A program made the position numbers and the translations under genes. The notes beneath the pieces are model-generated. The model searched no databases and had not been told where the DNA came from. It was given only the letters and a program-made list of their open reading frames with translations. Below are positions 26,400 to 37,000 of a stretch of 64,000 nucleotides of DNA, piece after piece. Each line of letters opens with the position of its first letter. The stretch's first letter is position 1. This DNA is from Deroplatys truncata (taxonomy: Eukaryota > Arthropoda > Insecta > Mantodea > Mantidae): positions 260,657,816 through 260,721,815 of the forward strand of contig CM060975.1 in the NCBI GenBank assembly GCA_030765065.1, read 5' to 3'.

Positions 26400-27260
26400 T
26401 GTTGGTTTACTAGTACCCTACAACGGCGCATTCATTCATACTTTAGCAATGCAGCGGCCGTTGATAAACATGCTGCTGTTTTCAACTTGGTTTCACAGAA
26501 CTATACCTCCAGCAGAGCAGGTAGCATTTGTGGTGTTTCACAGTCCACTGCGACGAGATGGGCGAAAAGGGCAGGTTGCTGCAAGGAAGAGTACAGATCG
26601 CTCACATGTATCTACAGAGAATGAAGGCAGATCTCTCTTAGCAGAGGCTGAAAAAGATCCGTTTCTAACGGCCGCTGAATACAACGCTTTTTCTGTATTC
26701 CCGGGTAGTGCACGGAAGTTTATCAACCGTTGTGAAGATGCCGGAATTCGGCGTAGAAGTGCGGCAATAAAAGAAGAGCTAACCAAGCCCATAAATTGTC
26801 AGGATGGAATTTGCTGTACAGTATGAGAGCCTTGGTTGGAGTGAAGTAATTTTCTCGGACGAAGTTACGTTCTGTACCGCAAGTGCCAATTCTACTGTGT
26901 ATGTTTATAGACCCAGTGGGACTCCGTGTAACAGAGGCTATCTGGCTGCTCTGCAAGGAGTGGTTGAACGAGTGTTACTACTTGGGCGTGGATATCTCGG
27001 GAAGGGGCAGGTATGTTGGAACGTATTCATGAAAAGCTGTATCGAGAAACCTATTCTGAACTTCAAGAACATGGTCTGATCCCGTCTACCCGAGAGCGTT
27101 ATCTTGATGCTGTAGATGCATTATTACATTCCAACAGGATAAACATTCGGTCCACAGGTCGACCAAGGTTCAAAAGTGGTTTTCGGAGCACACAAATGAT
27201 GAGATTCTGCCAGCATTCAAGAATGGAAGGCACTAGAAGTAACCAAAAGCATCAGTACGT
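26400..27260 (+). pseudogene. Tc1/mariner-superfamily transposase pseudogene
   Basis: Fragments in different frames line up in the order of a DDE transposase. First comes a helix-turn-helix-like segment (ICGVSQSTATRWAKRAG, about 26528-26577), then a region with SARKFINRCEDAGIRRRS. Next is WSEVIFSDEVTF with the first catalytic D (about 26838), followed by VYRPSGTPCNRGY. Last is a frameshifted stretch near 27130 that in another frame reads as an F-Q-Q-D-type block with the second D. The final catalytic Glu region is not seen. Several frameshifts make it non-functional. Terminal inverted repeats were not found. Confidence 0.7.
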
Positions 27261-27274
27261 TCTTTTTTGCACTC

Positions 27275-27515
27275 GACGTACGTAGTAGAAGTAAAAATGC
27301 ATTTTATTCGGGGGACTTTGAAACGTATATTTTCAGTGAATATCATTGTGGAGTTTACGATGATATGCAATAGCTTCTCTACTTACTGTAAGTGCGTAGT
27401 AGAGAAAGCAAAAATGATTTTAATTCAGGGACCTCAAAACATGTATTTTCAGTGAAATCTAGGTATGGAGTTCTTCGATGAAATGAAGTACTTTACTTAC
27501 TGTAGAAGCAATAAG
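27275..27515 (+). repeat. Two tandem copies of the R1 3' terminal module
   Basis: Two units of roughly 115 bp each contain GTAGTAGA(G)AAG, a CTTTGAAACG- or CTCAAAACATG-type block, TTTTCAGTGAA and CTTACTGTA. The rest of R1 is absent. The unit equals the hairpin-bearing end of complete R1 copies. Confidence 0.6.
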
Positions 27516-28048
27516 CAATTAAGTACGGTAATACAGCATGCATAGGTTTGAAACCTGGCATATGATATTTGTTACCCAAGTCGCAACTGTTGTATTAGCT
27601 TTATTAAAATTAAATAATAATAGTAATTTGAGCAAAAGTTTCATTATACGTGTGAGCAGCGTTTGAAATTAAGAAAAGGCGGATTGATGAAAGTCTGAAC
27701 GCAGTTCTCAGAATCAAGGCACCATAAATTATCACCCAAAATATTCACGGGCTGGTGAAGGGAAAACTTGGCAACAAAAAATAAAAAGTTGCTTATAAAT
27801 TATTTTTGATTAGTTATATCTTAAATGTTCGATTTTATTATCTATGTTGGATCTGAAGCATAATATTGAACCTGTTACGTTAAGAGTTGATGAGTTAAAC
27901 CTGGAACTGTGTTCCTGTTTTATTTCTTCTGATTAAGCTACTATACATAAAATAATTATATGAATCAGATAACAGATAACATTTTCTACTGTGAGCGTAA
28001 CGTAGAACTAGGTGGGATAAATGTTCTGACAAATTGTAGTAAACATAT
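27516..28048. other. Unassigned stretch
   Basis: No recognisable feature. Confidence 0.4.
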
Positions 28049-28561
28049 TGTGGCGTATTGTTAATTTTGTAATTACCATACGCACTGTTGTACTGTATTG
28101 TTGCTACCAGACGTAGCATTATTGGGTCTCCTTAGTTATATTTCGGCTCGACGATCTTTCCTTTTGGCGTGGACCATGACAAAGGGAGAGATCTGTTAGA
28201 AATTGTCTGGTATAACGTCTGCCCTGTCTGGCTTTGGCTAGACATGGTTGGTGGGAGGCATGATAGGGTGACTCGAGAGTAAGTGGTCGTTGTAATCAGT
28301 CGTGTGTGGCCGGTCTACGGTCTGTGGCAGCTCCCTCCATCTGTTTCCTTTGTTAGCTATGTAGAGAAGCCAAACGCTTTAGTGAATAAATCCCAGATAT
28401 GTAATCTTTCAATATAATATACAAACCCACACCTTCCCCTTAAATTTACCTACACACCAAGGTCCCGGACTTTTTGCTGCCAGCGAGTTGCGCCCTTCCC
28501 CATGTGCGTGTTGGGGTGAGCTAAATTAATCATTTTCTGGCCTTCACCCCAACATGTAACA
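28049..28561 (+). mobile_element. Solo LTR-like element X3
   Basis: Begins TGTGGCGTATTG, ends CATGTAACA, and shares the CCCCATG...TTGGGGTGAG palindrome near its end with X1. Flanks are ATAT (28045-28048) and ATGT (28562-28565), consistent with a 4-bp duplication with one change. An AATAAAT signal lies near 28385. Confidence 0.55.
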
Positions 28562-28993
28562 ATGTCTGTGATTCCATGGATGTACTTCGTATTGCTATAA
28601 ATGTAAAATATTGATTCACCATTATTAGATTTTCACGTTGTATAATTTTACCTTCCGTGTGTTTAGATTCCCTATTGATAAAGCACACCACTGACGCGAC
28701 ATAACAACCGCGTTGAGACTCTCAGTCCAGCAGCGAGCAAGAGCAGATCTCCATTGGGCAAACCCTGCCCTTCTGGCTTAAGCAACCCACTATTCAAGAA
28801 AAATTGAATTCGGAAGAGTAGTTCCCGCAATATCTTCCATTACATTTCCTCCTTAGATATTGCACAGATATATAAACGGCGATTTACGATAAATGAGAGC
28901 ATGCTCAAGTTTACTGTTAGGTTAAGTTTTAAAAATGTAATGCCATTTTGTTTGGGATTGATTCGTTGAGATACTGCTGATAAAACGAATGAT
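28562..28993. other. Unassigned stretch
   Basis: A slightly GC-rich patch at about 28690-28790 has no recognisable identity. Confidence 0.35.
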
Positions 28994-29038
28994 TTGGAAA
29001 GGTAGAATCAGACGACTGAAAAATCCAATACCATAGCC
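28994..29038 (-). mobile_element. Inverted SINE2 tail fragment
   Basis: The reverse complement of the SINE2 body just after the tRNA-like head (GGCTATGG through CAGTCGTCTGATTC). It faces the complete copy that follows and forms an inverted repeat with 29121-29165. Confidence 0.65.
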
Positions 29039-29056
29039 ATTCAGTGCCATGGCATG

Positions 29057-29212
29057 CTGCCAAGGTAGCTCAGTGTTAGAGCAACCGGATGGAGACCGGG
29101 AGATCCGTGGTTCAAATCCCGGCTATGGCATGAATTTTTCAGTTGACTGATTTTACCTTTCCAATCCTGTCCAACACACGGCTTGTGTGGAAGAACAATT
29201 AATTCCAATAAT
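29057..29212 (+). mobile_element. SINE2 copy A
   Basis: tRNA-like head with A box GGTAGCTCAGTGTTAGAGC and B box GTGGTTCAAATCCCGG. The body has GAATTTTTCAGT and CACACGGCTTGTGTGG, and the tail is AACAATTAATTCCAA. The head could fold partly like a tRNA but runs straight into SINE body, so it is not called a tRNA gene. It continues without a break into a linker shared with copy B, interrupted by SINE3. Confidence 0.75.
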
Positions 29213-29226
29213 TGACTTAATAGTGG

Positions 29227-29527
29227 GGCGGCGCCGTGGCCGAGTGGTTAGACCGCTCGCCTCTCAACGAGGCGACCCGGGTTCAATCCCAGGGACCCGC
29301 ATGTGGATGTGGTCTGGGCGGGTTTACTCCGGGTTCTCCGGTTTCCCCCGCCATTCATTCCACCAACTGCTACCACCTTTCCTATCATCCATTTCGCCTT
29401 CATTTCGTTTCATCTACTTCCTTCCTCCCATACCAGGCATCGGGCTGATCACCCATCCTGGATCTTCTGTCTGCTCCATGAGTGTCTGCTCCTCGACGGG
29501 CCTCTGACTCCAGCACCAGGCAGTGAA
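29227..29527 (+). mobile_element. SINE3a inserted in SINE2 array
   Basis: Head GCCGTGGCCGAGTGGTTAGA with B box GGGTTCAATCCC resembles a Leu/Ser-type tRNA with a long variable arm. The body includes TCCGGTTTCCCCCGCC and a 3' module CATCGGGCTGATCACCCATC. Flanking duplications TGACTTAATAGTGG (29213-29226) and TGACTTAATAATGG (29528-29541) differ at one base and mark a clean target-primed insertion. Overlapping open frames here have no meaning. Confidence 0.8.
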
Positions 29528-29541
29528 TGACTTAATAATGG

Positions 29542-29817
29542 TTGAAATTGTGAAACCCGGGACTTAAAAGTACTTGAAATATGTCATTTCAATACAATTT
29601 GAGATATCTTTGTAGTTTACCGGGAAAAATGATCAGTTGGGGAGATTAATGTTGCCATGCTAGCTCATTGATTAGAGTAACTGGACGGAGACCGGGAGAT
29701 CCGTGGTTTAAATCCGGGCTATGACATTGAATTTTTCAGTGGTCTTGATTCTACCTTCCCAAGCCTGTCCAACACACGGCTTTGTGGAAGAACAATTAAT
29801 TCCAAGGAATGATATAT
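29542..29817 (+). mobile_element. SINE2 copy B with linker
   Basis: The linker (GTTTACCGGGAAAAATGATC and AGATTAATGTTGCC) leads into a second tRNA-like head (29651 on; B-box-like GTGGTTTAAATCCGGG) and the SINE2 body and tail. With copy A it forms a tandem dimer. Confidence 0.7.
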
Positions 29818-32800
29818 TTATACGCCTGAAACATTTTTTTAAAATCCCCTTGACGAATATTTTGTAACCAGAGGTGCATATTTTTAAACCTTGAGTGTTC
29901 TCTTTTTGTCCTATAACTGAAACTGGTACATAATATGCAACATTAAACATAATAGTGTCTTAATATTATTATGAAAATAAATAGTAACGATATACCCTTC
30001 ATACTTGTATAATTTGTTACAAATACTATTAAAAATACACGACATGTATTTAATATACTATTAAAAATAATCGAAGCTTCAATGGGTATAGTCCACGACA
30101 AATTTGACTTTGAGGCTGGAGCAAACTAATAAGCGAAACCCTCGCAGATGGTATGATAAATTCAGTTCCTCTGGCCATAGACTGTACACGCTCGGCACGG
30201 AAGTTTTTCACCGCTTTTATGGACATGAAAGATGCATTGTACATTGCTTAGCTACATTTGGTAGTTGTTTATCAAAAAGAGCACAGTACTTCTGACGCTG
30301 CTGGACACTGTCGCTTCAGCTCAAATTACCAGAGATTCTGGCACAAAGGCCCACCTAATTATTCCTGTGCGTACTATGCAATAGTTGACAGTCGCGGGGA
30401 AGGTATAATCTGAACACAGTGGCTAATTATACTGCTGAGAAGCTGGTGGTGACCAAGTCATTAAAGGATTCAACTTTTTGCTGTCGGTCGTTATTCCGAA
30501 TATGGCTGCAATATTTGTAACATCTGTCGCTTTCATCAAGGCTAGAGATATACTTTTCCTGTTGTGTATTACAACGCCAATACATTCTCTGTATTTCATT
30601 TTAGTATTTCCTTTCTCCTTTTCATTATTTGTCTCACGAAATTTATATATGGTGACTTATTTTAACTTATATTATGAAATATCCCCAAATAAAAGAAAAG
30701 GTTTTAAAGGCCGAAATGTTAAGTTGAATCTAATTTAGTGGCAACAATTTAGATTGAATACTTATTAGTGCTCCAATCTAGCTGGAATATCTGGAACACG
30801 TGCTATGATTTTACTGAAAAGGAGTGCTGCCACACAACAGCGACATCATAGACTTTGCAGAAGTTTTACTAGACTTCTTCATAAAAAGCGTTGAAGTCCT
30901 GAAGAAAGATATATAGCGCGGTTTAAATAGAAGTTCCGATATGATATTCTTATATTGACATCAACAAGCAGAAATTATAGTTGATCCAAATATTTCCAAG
31001 CACAACAATGGATGAAGAGGAAAAGGATATTTATAATTATTATAGTTCTATAAATACATTTATTCTTTCAACTGTTTAGTAATAGATTTGCTTTTCGCAG
31101 TACTTGAATCTGTGTCAAGATCTAAATTCAATTACTACTTCAAATTTTTGATACCTTCCTTTGAACTGGGAAAACAGCAGTTCAGATTCTCAAATACCCT
31201 TTACAGATTTCTCACTTTCACTGATCACTTTAAGGTACTGCTTAATATAAAAATTCAGATGTTTAAAAATAGTTTTTAATTCTTTTACGGCCAGAAGATT
31301 ATTACTTTTTCAAATGCTCCTGTTAAAGACTTAGGCGTACTAAGGCACTAGTTAAGAAGATGTAAAACAGATATAAATAGCCGGTAAACTTTACGCTGAC
31401 ATTCGTAAGATCATAAAACGAAAGGACCAAACGAACGTTTACAGAAGATTTCAGTTAATTAGCCGGGTATTTTCTCAGCAGTTTTTAAACCAATATCTAG
31501 ACTGAAAATTTTAGGAGTTTCCTAATTATTCGAGAGTGAATGGTACTCTCTAAATGCATATTGAGAAAATGAGAAAGATTTTCGCTTTTCAGATACGTTT
31601 GTAAGGCGGCAAAAGCATAGTCCGTCTACAAAATACAAGTGCCGAACTTTAAATTTTATGGTTCATTCCTTAGCTACACAATTTATAACACATTCATTTG
31701 TGCGCACACTTTCAAAGGTTTAAAAACCCTGAAAAAAATAGCGTAGCTCTAAAGGCACAATGGCATTTCAGAGAAGCTCAGCAAAGATTCCACGTGTTCC
31801 AGTGCGATCAGAAACCAGCAAGGTGTTTCGGAAAATCGACGATTCAAAGCAGGTTAATTTGAATTTTACGTATGCGTATGAAATGCAGTAAATGGTGATG
31901 TGCATTTTAAATATATTGATTGTCGTCCTAGAATCCTGTATGCTCCTTTGTCGCTACAATGTGTATACAAAATACAATACTTCAGCCGACTTTTATGACC
32001 TTTAGCAGGAAGAAGAGGGACAAAATTCAAGCTATTTGTGAATTATTTATAAAACAACTGAGAATAAAGCATAATAGCTAGAGAAAGTCGCGTGATTATA
32101 TAAGATACTATCTTTTATATTTAAATGTATTTTGTTGTGGGTGCATTTACTCGGCGATTATCATTCTTCTGTCTGCATTCTTTCTCTGTATGACATGGCT
32201 CCCTATCTGTTCATGTTTCTCTACTATACAGTTCATACTAAATGTTCACAGATGGGTATAAAATGTTATTTTACTGTAAACTAGGACAGATAATAAACTG
32301 AGCCTGGTAAATCTGTACCCATGTGGTGTAATACGCAATTACCCTTCATAAGTGCAATCCAATCACCCTGAAGCTTTGGTTAATCTGTGCAGAGCGTTTG
32401 TCTAACAAAAAGAGTGATATACGAAGTGTAAATTAACAATGTTGGCGCTTCTGGGACATATCCTTTTATTTACCTTTTTTGTGGCTGGATTGACAATCAC
32501 TTAACGAGCTAATCTGGCAACACGCTTAGCTGCTTTTAATAAACTGGACCATAGTGACTTAATTTTTGGGTCAGGGAAGTACAGGGTCCTCCATTCACAA
32601 TATTCCCATTTGTGTTAATAGTTACCACACATTACGAACTGCGCATCCAGAAGCCTACAGTCAACATCAGCGATAATAGCTCGATGTAAACAAAACAAGA
32701 GCTCAAGTGCAGTGGTGGACAGGTAACTTAGAAGTGTGGGTTTTGAAGACACGTTAATCATTGAAGACATCACAACTACCATTCGTTTAAAACAATGCTA

Positions 32801-32844
32801 ATTATGTTCTGTAACAAGTTTTGTAGGGCTAACTTGAGGCAGTA
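29818..32844. other. Long unassigned AT-rich stretch
   Basis: About 3 kb without a recognisable gene or element. Small frames at 30104-30295, 30478-30738 and 31088-31279 show no family motif. Confidence 0.45.
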
Positions 32845-33695
32845 TGTTATATCACAACACTGTAAATGCCAGAGTGATTGTAGTGTAAATTAACATTATT
32901 GTATGACAATGATTTTAGATGTTTGTTAGCCATAACCATTGTTAGGAAATAAGTTTACACGGCCTCACTGAAACTGACAATAGAAGCGGGTAACAATGAA
33001 GCGAGGGAGTGAGTTGTTTACCAATTAGAAGAGACAAACAAATGACGTCAGGGTAGCGCGCCTTTCTTTAGAAATGTAGGGAATATCTTCCCTAGAGCAT
33101 ATGTTTTTGTAATTTTGATTGGCTTATAAAACAGACGCTAATGTTGGCGCGATTTATTAACCAACAGCAGCTCTATTATATAATGTTTAGGCATATCGGG
33201 GTGAGTGAGTATAAATTCTTGAGCCAGAGGCAAGTATTGCGCAGTTCTACAGAATCATTCACAAAGCAAACGTCGCGCAGTTCTAAGAAATCTCTCTCGA
33301 GAGTTACACGTCAGGCATTTCAAAGGAAGCATTCACGAAGTACACATGCAATTCTACAGAATCTCTCGCGTCGTAAAGTTAGTTACAAAATGTGAAATAC
33401 GCGAATTAATAGTGCGCGGGAAATAAGTGATTGTAGTTACATTCGAAAATATAACAGTTTCAGTCAGGCGTGTATCAAGATTAAATATCTGAAATTAATT
33501 GAGTGTGACGGCAATAAAAGTGTAAAAACAAATTCTTTTATCAGTGTTATCTTTTAGTAATAACTCCTTTCCGTTTACACACCCTGTTCAAGAGATATTT
33601 GCTCAACTGAGTAATAATAGCTAGCCGGAGGACAAAGAACCCAAAATTCAAAATAGTAAAACAATAACAGGCGCCATGTAAAAAAAAATAACATG
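32845..33695 (+). mobile_element. LTR-like element Y1
   Basis: Closely parallels Y2 (41926-42956): GTTTACACGGCCTCACTGAAA, CTAATGTTGGCGCG, TAGGCATATCGGGGTGAG, then a TATAAATT box at 33210, an AATAAA at 33513, and AATAGCTAGCCGGAGGAC near the end. A TGACGTCA-like half site is present near 33038. There is no coding region. Edges are approximate because the Y2 end block (ACGTGGGGCTACAA) is missing; an R1 copy starts 40 bp downstream. Confidence 0.55.
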
Positions 33696-33734
33696 AACAG
33701 GTACTGCGATAAGCTTTATGTATAAAAAACAAAA

Positions 33735-34594
33735 TCTGATGCACTCGCATGACTTTTCTCTACTCTTGTACAAACTATTTTTACAAACGCTTATTCTCCA
33801 TCTACTTCATGCTAATCGAGATAAACCTTTGCACAAAATTTTATTACTAATTTTCTTGTAGGTGCAAGGGGAATATGGTAGGCTTTAAGTAGTCAAATCT
33901 TTTAAAAGCTGGTTGCTATGTAGAGCATTCCATTATCTTTGCATCCCAGGACATTAAAAAAAAAAGAAAAGTAAAACGAATAACGAAGGACTTCCATTTG
34001 AGTAAAAGTAAAAGTATTGGAAGATTCAAACAAATAACAAGGAATATCTCTGAAATGGTTCATTCGACAAAAAATGTATACGAGATAAATTGTGTTTTAA
34101 TGAGATCTAGCTTTTTGTGTAGTAAAATTTGTCTGTCGCTTACGGTTCACCAGTTATGCAAAGTCATTCAGAATGAAGAGGACTTTTGGGGAAATTCCCA
34201 TAAAATTCAAGGTACACATTTCATTTGCCTGAAAATATCTTAAACACATGATACTTTAATCAAAATCGTTTTAGCCATTTTTGAAAAAATAAAAAATTTC
34301 GAAGAATGTTTCATGTAAAGAATAGTCTCAGGTGGGGGGATGTTATTGAAAATCTTGGGGTCATGTTCTTGGATGATACTAAACTCAAATACCAACTTTG
34401 GTATTTATCCGACTTTTCGTTTTTCACTTATGCTGTTCAGACTTGACAGACAGACACATGCATAGACATGTTTAAAAAAGGCTTTATTTGAATTCAGGAC
34501 TCCTCAAAACATGTATTTCCGGCGAAATCTCGTAATGAATTTTTGGATGGAATGCAATACTTCCCCCTACTTACTACAGTAGGAGAGAAAGTAA
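33735..34594 (+). mobile_element. R1 copy, full length
   Basis: Starts TCTGATGCACTCGCATGAC after AACAAAA, has CTCTACTCTTGTACAAAC next, and ends CTACTTACTACAGTAGGAGAG then AAAGTAA, followed by T. Little TG/CA expansion remains in this copy. Confidence 0.75.
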
Positions 34595-35129
34595 TAATGC
34601 ATTGATTTCAACCATTAAAAGGTAAATACGTTACTACGTAACATTGCAATAAATCACTCGCAAAGCTTCACTTACTAAAATATGTGTATAGGTAACATTT
34701 ACAATAATATACATTTGAGTCTTTTTGTTTTATTCACCGTGTCTTCACGGATTACAGGCGAGTGATATGTCTTTCCATCACCGACGATGCCTGAACATCC
34801 ACGATTGTTTGTACTCGTATCCATCGTCGTGCTAGGTTCTAAAGAAAATAGAAATTGTGCTTGAATCTATCATTTATTTTGAAATGTTCCGTGAATTAAT
34901 TACCAGCAATTATGAGTTTGATACTGGGAAACTAAGAATACTTTAAGGATACCTGGTTTCCATTGGGCACGAGTCCAACGGATGGTAGACAATGGAGCAA
35001 GTGAGATACGTCTGCTAAACAGCCTGTAGGTTTAAGCTAGTATCTGTATTTTAATGTTTAATCATCACGGCACACCTCCTTCTCACTTGTATCATGTGTT
35101 TCAAGAGTGCTGCGTATTCTTTGTTTCAG
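34595..35129 (+). other. Probable intron sequence upstream of the dipeptidase exon
   Basis: No element is recognised. It ends in the polypyrimidine tract and TTTCAG acceptor of the exon at 35130, so at least the right part is intron if that gene is active. Confidence 0.5.
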
Positions 35130-35286
35130 TCACAACGATCTACCATGGAATATACGAAAGTTTTTGAAGAACCAGCTAGTTAATTTTCGTTTTGCCGAGG
35201 ATCTCCGCGAGATGTCACCTTGGTCTCGCAGCTCCTGGTCCCACACAGATCTGCCCAGATTACGGGAGGGTATGGTTTCTGCTCAG
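35130..35286 (+). CDS. Internal exon of a membrane dipeptidase (peptidase M19) gene
   Basis: One 157-nt exon encodes 52 residues starting HNDLPWNIRK and ending LREGMVSAQ. Membrane dipeptidases are zinc enzymes that hydrolyse dipeptides, usually GPI-anchored or secreted. The family begins its catalytic domain with D-G-H-N-D-L-P-W, where the H and D bind metal, and both are present here. The middle block (FAEDLREMSPWSRSSWSHTD, LPRLREGM) matches what I know of insect homologues, where the next residues are FW(A/S)AYVPC. A pyrimidine tract and TTTCAG precede the exon and GTAAAT follows it. The acceptor is phase 2: the leading T would complete the expected Gly codon split as GG|T. The donor is phase 0. 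There is no stop or frameshift and the exon is GC-richer than its surroundings, which suggests a live gene. I could not find the adjacent exons in this window; introns are probably long. A LINE fragment on the opposite strand starts about 450 bp downstream. Confidence 0.85.
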
Positions 35287-35734
35287 GTAAATTCTAACAT
35301 TGCTTTCTGTCACTAGTATACGCTGAATTTATATACATGCAGCACTTATATTGGTTTATTATTTTATGAAGTATATTTAACTTTTCATGTCAGTATTTGA
35401 CCAAACGTGCAGATTATTAATGGTAAGAAATAATGAGGTTTCCCACTTTCAGTAATAAAATAGCTTCTTTTTACATGCATCTTACAATGATAAGAAAATT
35501 AAACTGACAAGCAGTCCCTGACTTTACATAATTATTATTATACAAAGTTTATGTACGCAATTTAAAATCAGTCATTTAAGGTAGTCTTTGGTGTCTTGTA
35601 TCTTATGTAATGATTTACATTGTAGTTTCCAAGTTGTCGTACTAATGCATTTGGACTCAACTACTGACGGTGGTAGATATTTTGTATGTGTTTCGAAATA
35701 TATTTCTGCAAGTAGGGTACAGACGATTCCTCGT
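35287..35734 (+). other. Probable intron sequence downstream of the dipeptidase exon
   Basis: Starts with the donor GTAAAT. I looked for the expected next exon (F-W-x-A-Y-V-P-C) here and in the rest of the window without finding it. Confidence 0.5.
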
Positions 35735-36099
35735 GGATTTGTTACAATACGGTGTACCAGTCGCCGCCGTGAATAATTTTTAAAGCCTTATTTTGTGCAA
35801 CCTGTAGTGGCATAAGTGTTGAATCATCAATATATACCCATGCTGGAACCGCGTAAACCAATATTGGTCGAGATTTGAAGAGCTGTAATTTCCTTTTTAC
35901 TGATATACATCCTGACTTGAGCAGTGGATAAAGATGGATTGACCTGGCTTTTTCTTTCCCTTTTGTTTTACATGTTTATGCCATAATAAACGTTGATATA
36001 ATGTCACTCCACGACTTGACTGCTATAAGATAGTTCCTTATTTCTGACTTTTAGTGTACTTACTCTTTTAATCGAGCATTTTGTAAAGCAGATAGCTTA
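35735..36099 (-). pseudogene. LINE reverse transcriptase, C-terminal part (Jockey-like)
   Basis: The minus strand encodes GVTLYQRLLWHKHVK, then after a frameshift ARSIHLYPLL, KLQLFKSRPILVYAVPAWVY and LQVAQNKALKIIHGGDWYT. This is the typical region after the polymerase domain in Jockey-clade LINE ORF2 proteins (LGVTLD-LLW-H, RP-L-YA-P-WG, LQ--QNK-LR-I---WYT). It is the downstream continuation of the RT fragment at 37001-37493, separated from it by an R1 insertion. Frameshifts and a stop after DWYTVL show it is dead. Confidence 0.75.
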
Positions 36100-37000
36100 T
36101 TACTTTCTCTGCTACGTATAGTAAGTAGGGGAAGTATTGCATTCCACCCAAAAATTCGATACCGAGATTTCACCGGAAATACATGTTTTGAGACCTCCTG
36201 AATCCAAAAAAAGCATTTTTGGAAACATGTCCGTGTGTGTGTCTGTGTGTGTGTGTCTGTGTGTGTGTCTGTGTGTGTGTGTCTGTGTGTGTGTCTGTGT
36301 GTGTGTCTGTGAACAGCATAACTCAAAAACGAACAGTCGGATAAGCACCAAACTTGGTATTTAGGTTCAGTATCTGCCAGAGATGCGACACGAAGGTTTT
36401 CAAGAAAATCCCCCCACCCGAGACTACCCTTTACATGGAAGATTTTTCGAAAATTTTAATTTTCTCAAAAATGGCTCTAACGATTTTGATGAAAATATCA
36501 TATGTTTAAGATAATGTCATGAGAAATGAAATGTATATCTCGAATTTTCTGGGAATGTCTCCAAAAGTATTCTTCATTGTGAACGACTTTTGCATAACTG
36601 GTAAACCATAAGAGATAGACAAAATTTTACTACACAAAAAATGTAGATCGCGTTAAAATACACAACTTATGTCATATACATTTCTTTTGTTGAGTGAACC
36701 GTTTTCGAGATATTGCTTGTTATTTCCTTAAATTTTACAATACTTATACTTTTTCTCACATTCGTTATTCATTTTTTTGTCCTGGACATGCAAAGAGAAT
36801 GGAATGCGCCACATAGCAACCAGCGTTAAAATATTTGACCTTCGCTTAAAAGCTACCATATTCCCCTCGCATCTACAAGAAAATTACCAATAAGATTGAC
36901 ATCTCGATATCTCGATTAACATGAAGCATATGGAGAATAGGCGTTTGTAAAATTAGATTGTACAAGAGTAGAGAAAGTCATGTGAGTGTAACACATCAGA
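36100..37000 (-). mobile_element. R1 copy inserted in the LINE
   Basis: A complete copy: TTACTTTCTCTGCTACG at 36100 and CACATCAGA at 37000, in a flank of T on one side and a T run on the other. It divides the LINE coding sequence in two. The microsatellite is a long compound TG array. Confidence 0.8.
36232..36311. repeat. Compound (TG)n/(TGTC) microsatellite in R1
   Basis: About 80 bp alternating (TG)3-7 with TC steps, giving a higher-order period of roughly 8-12 bp. It is expanded compared with other R1 copies. Confidence 0.9.

Noticed and set aside
29057..29131. Possible functional tRNA gene (good A and B boxes)
   Set aside because: The tRNA-like part runs directly into a repeated SINE body found at several loci, and the arms do not all pair. 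It is a SINE2 head.
29227..29300. Possible Leu/Ser-type tRNA gene
   Set aside because: It is followed by a SINE body and bounded by a target duplication, so it is the head of SINE3a.
32220..32252. Possible upstream dipeptidase exon end (GATGG followed by GT)
   Set aside because: A stop codon lies three codons upstream in the required frame and the peptide does not resemble the family.
36060..36364. His-Thr and Cys-Val repeat ORFs
   Set aside because: Produced by the compound TG microsatellite; the same occurs in other R1 copies.
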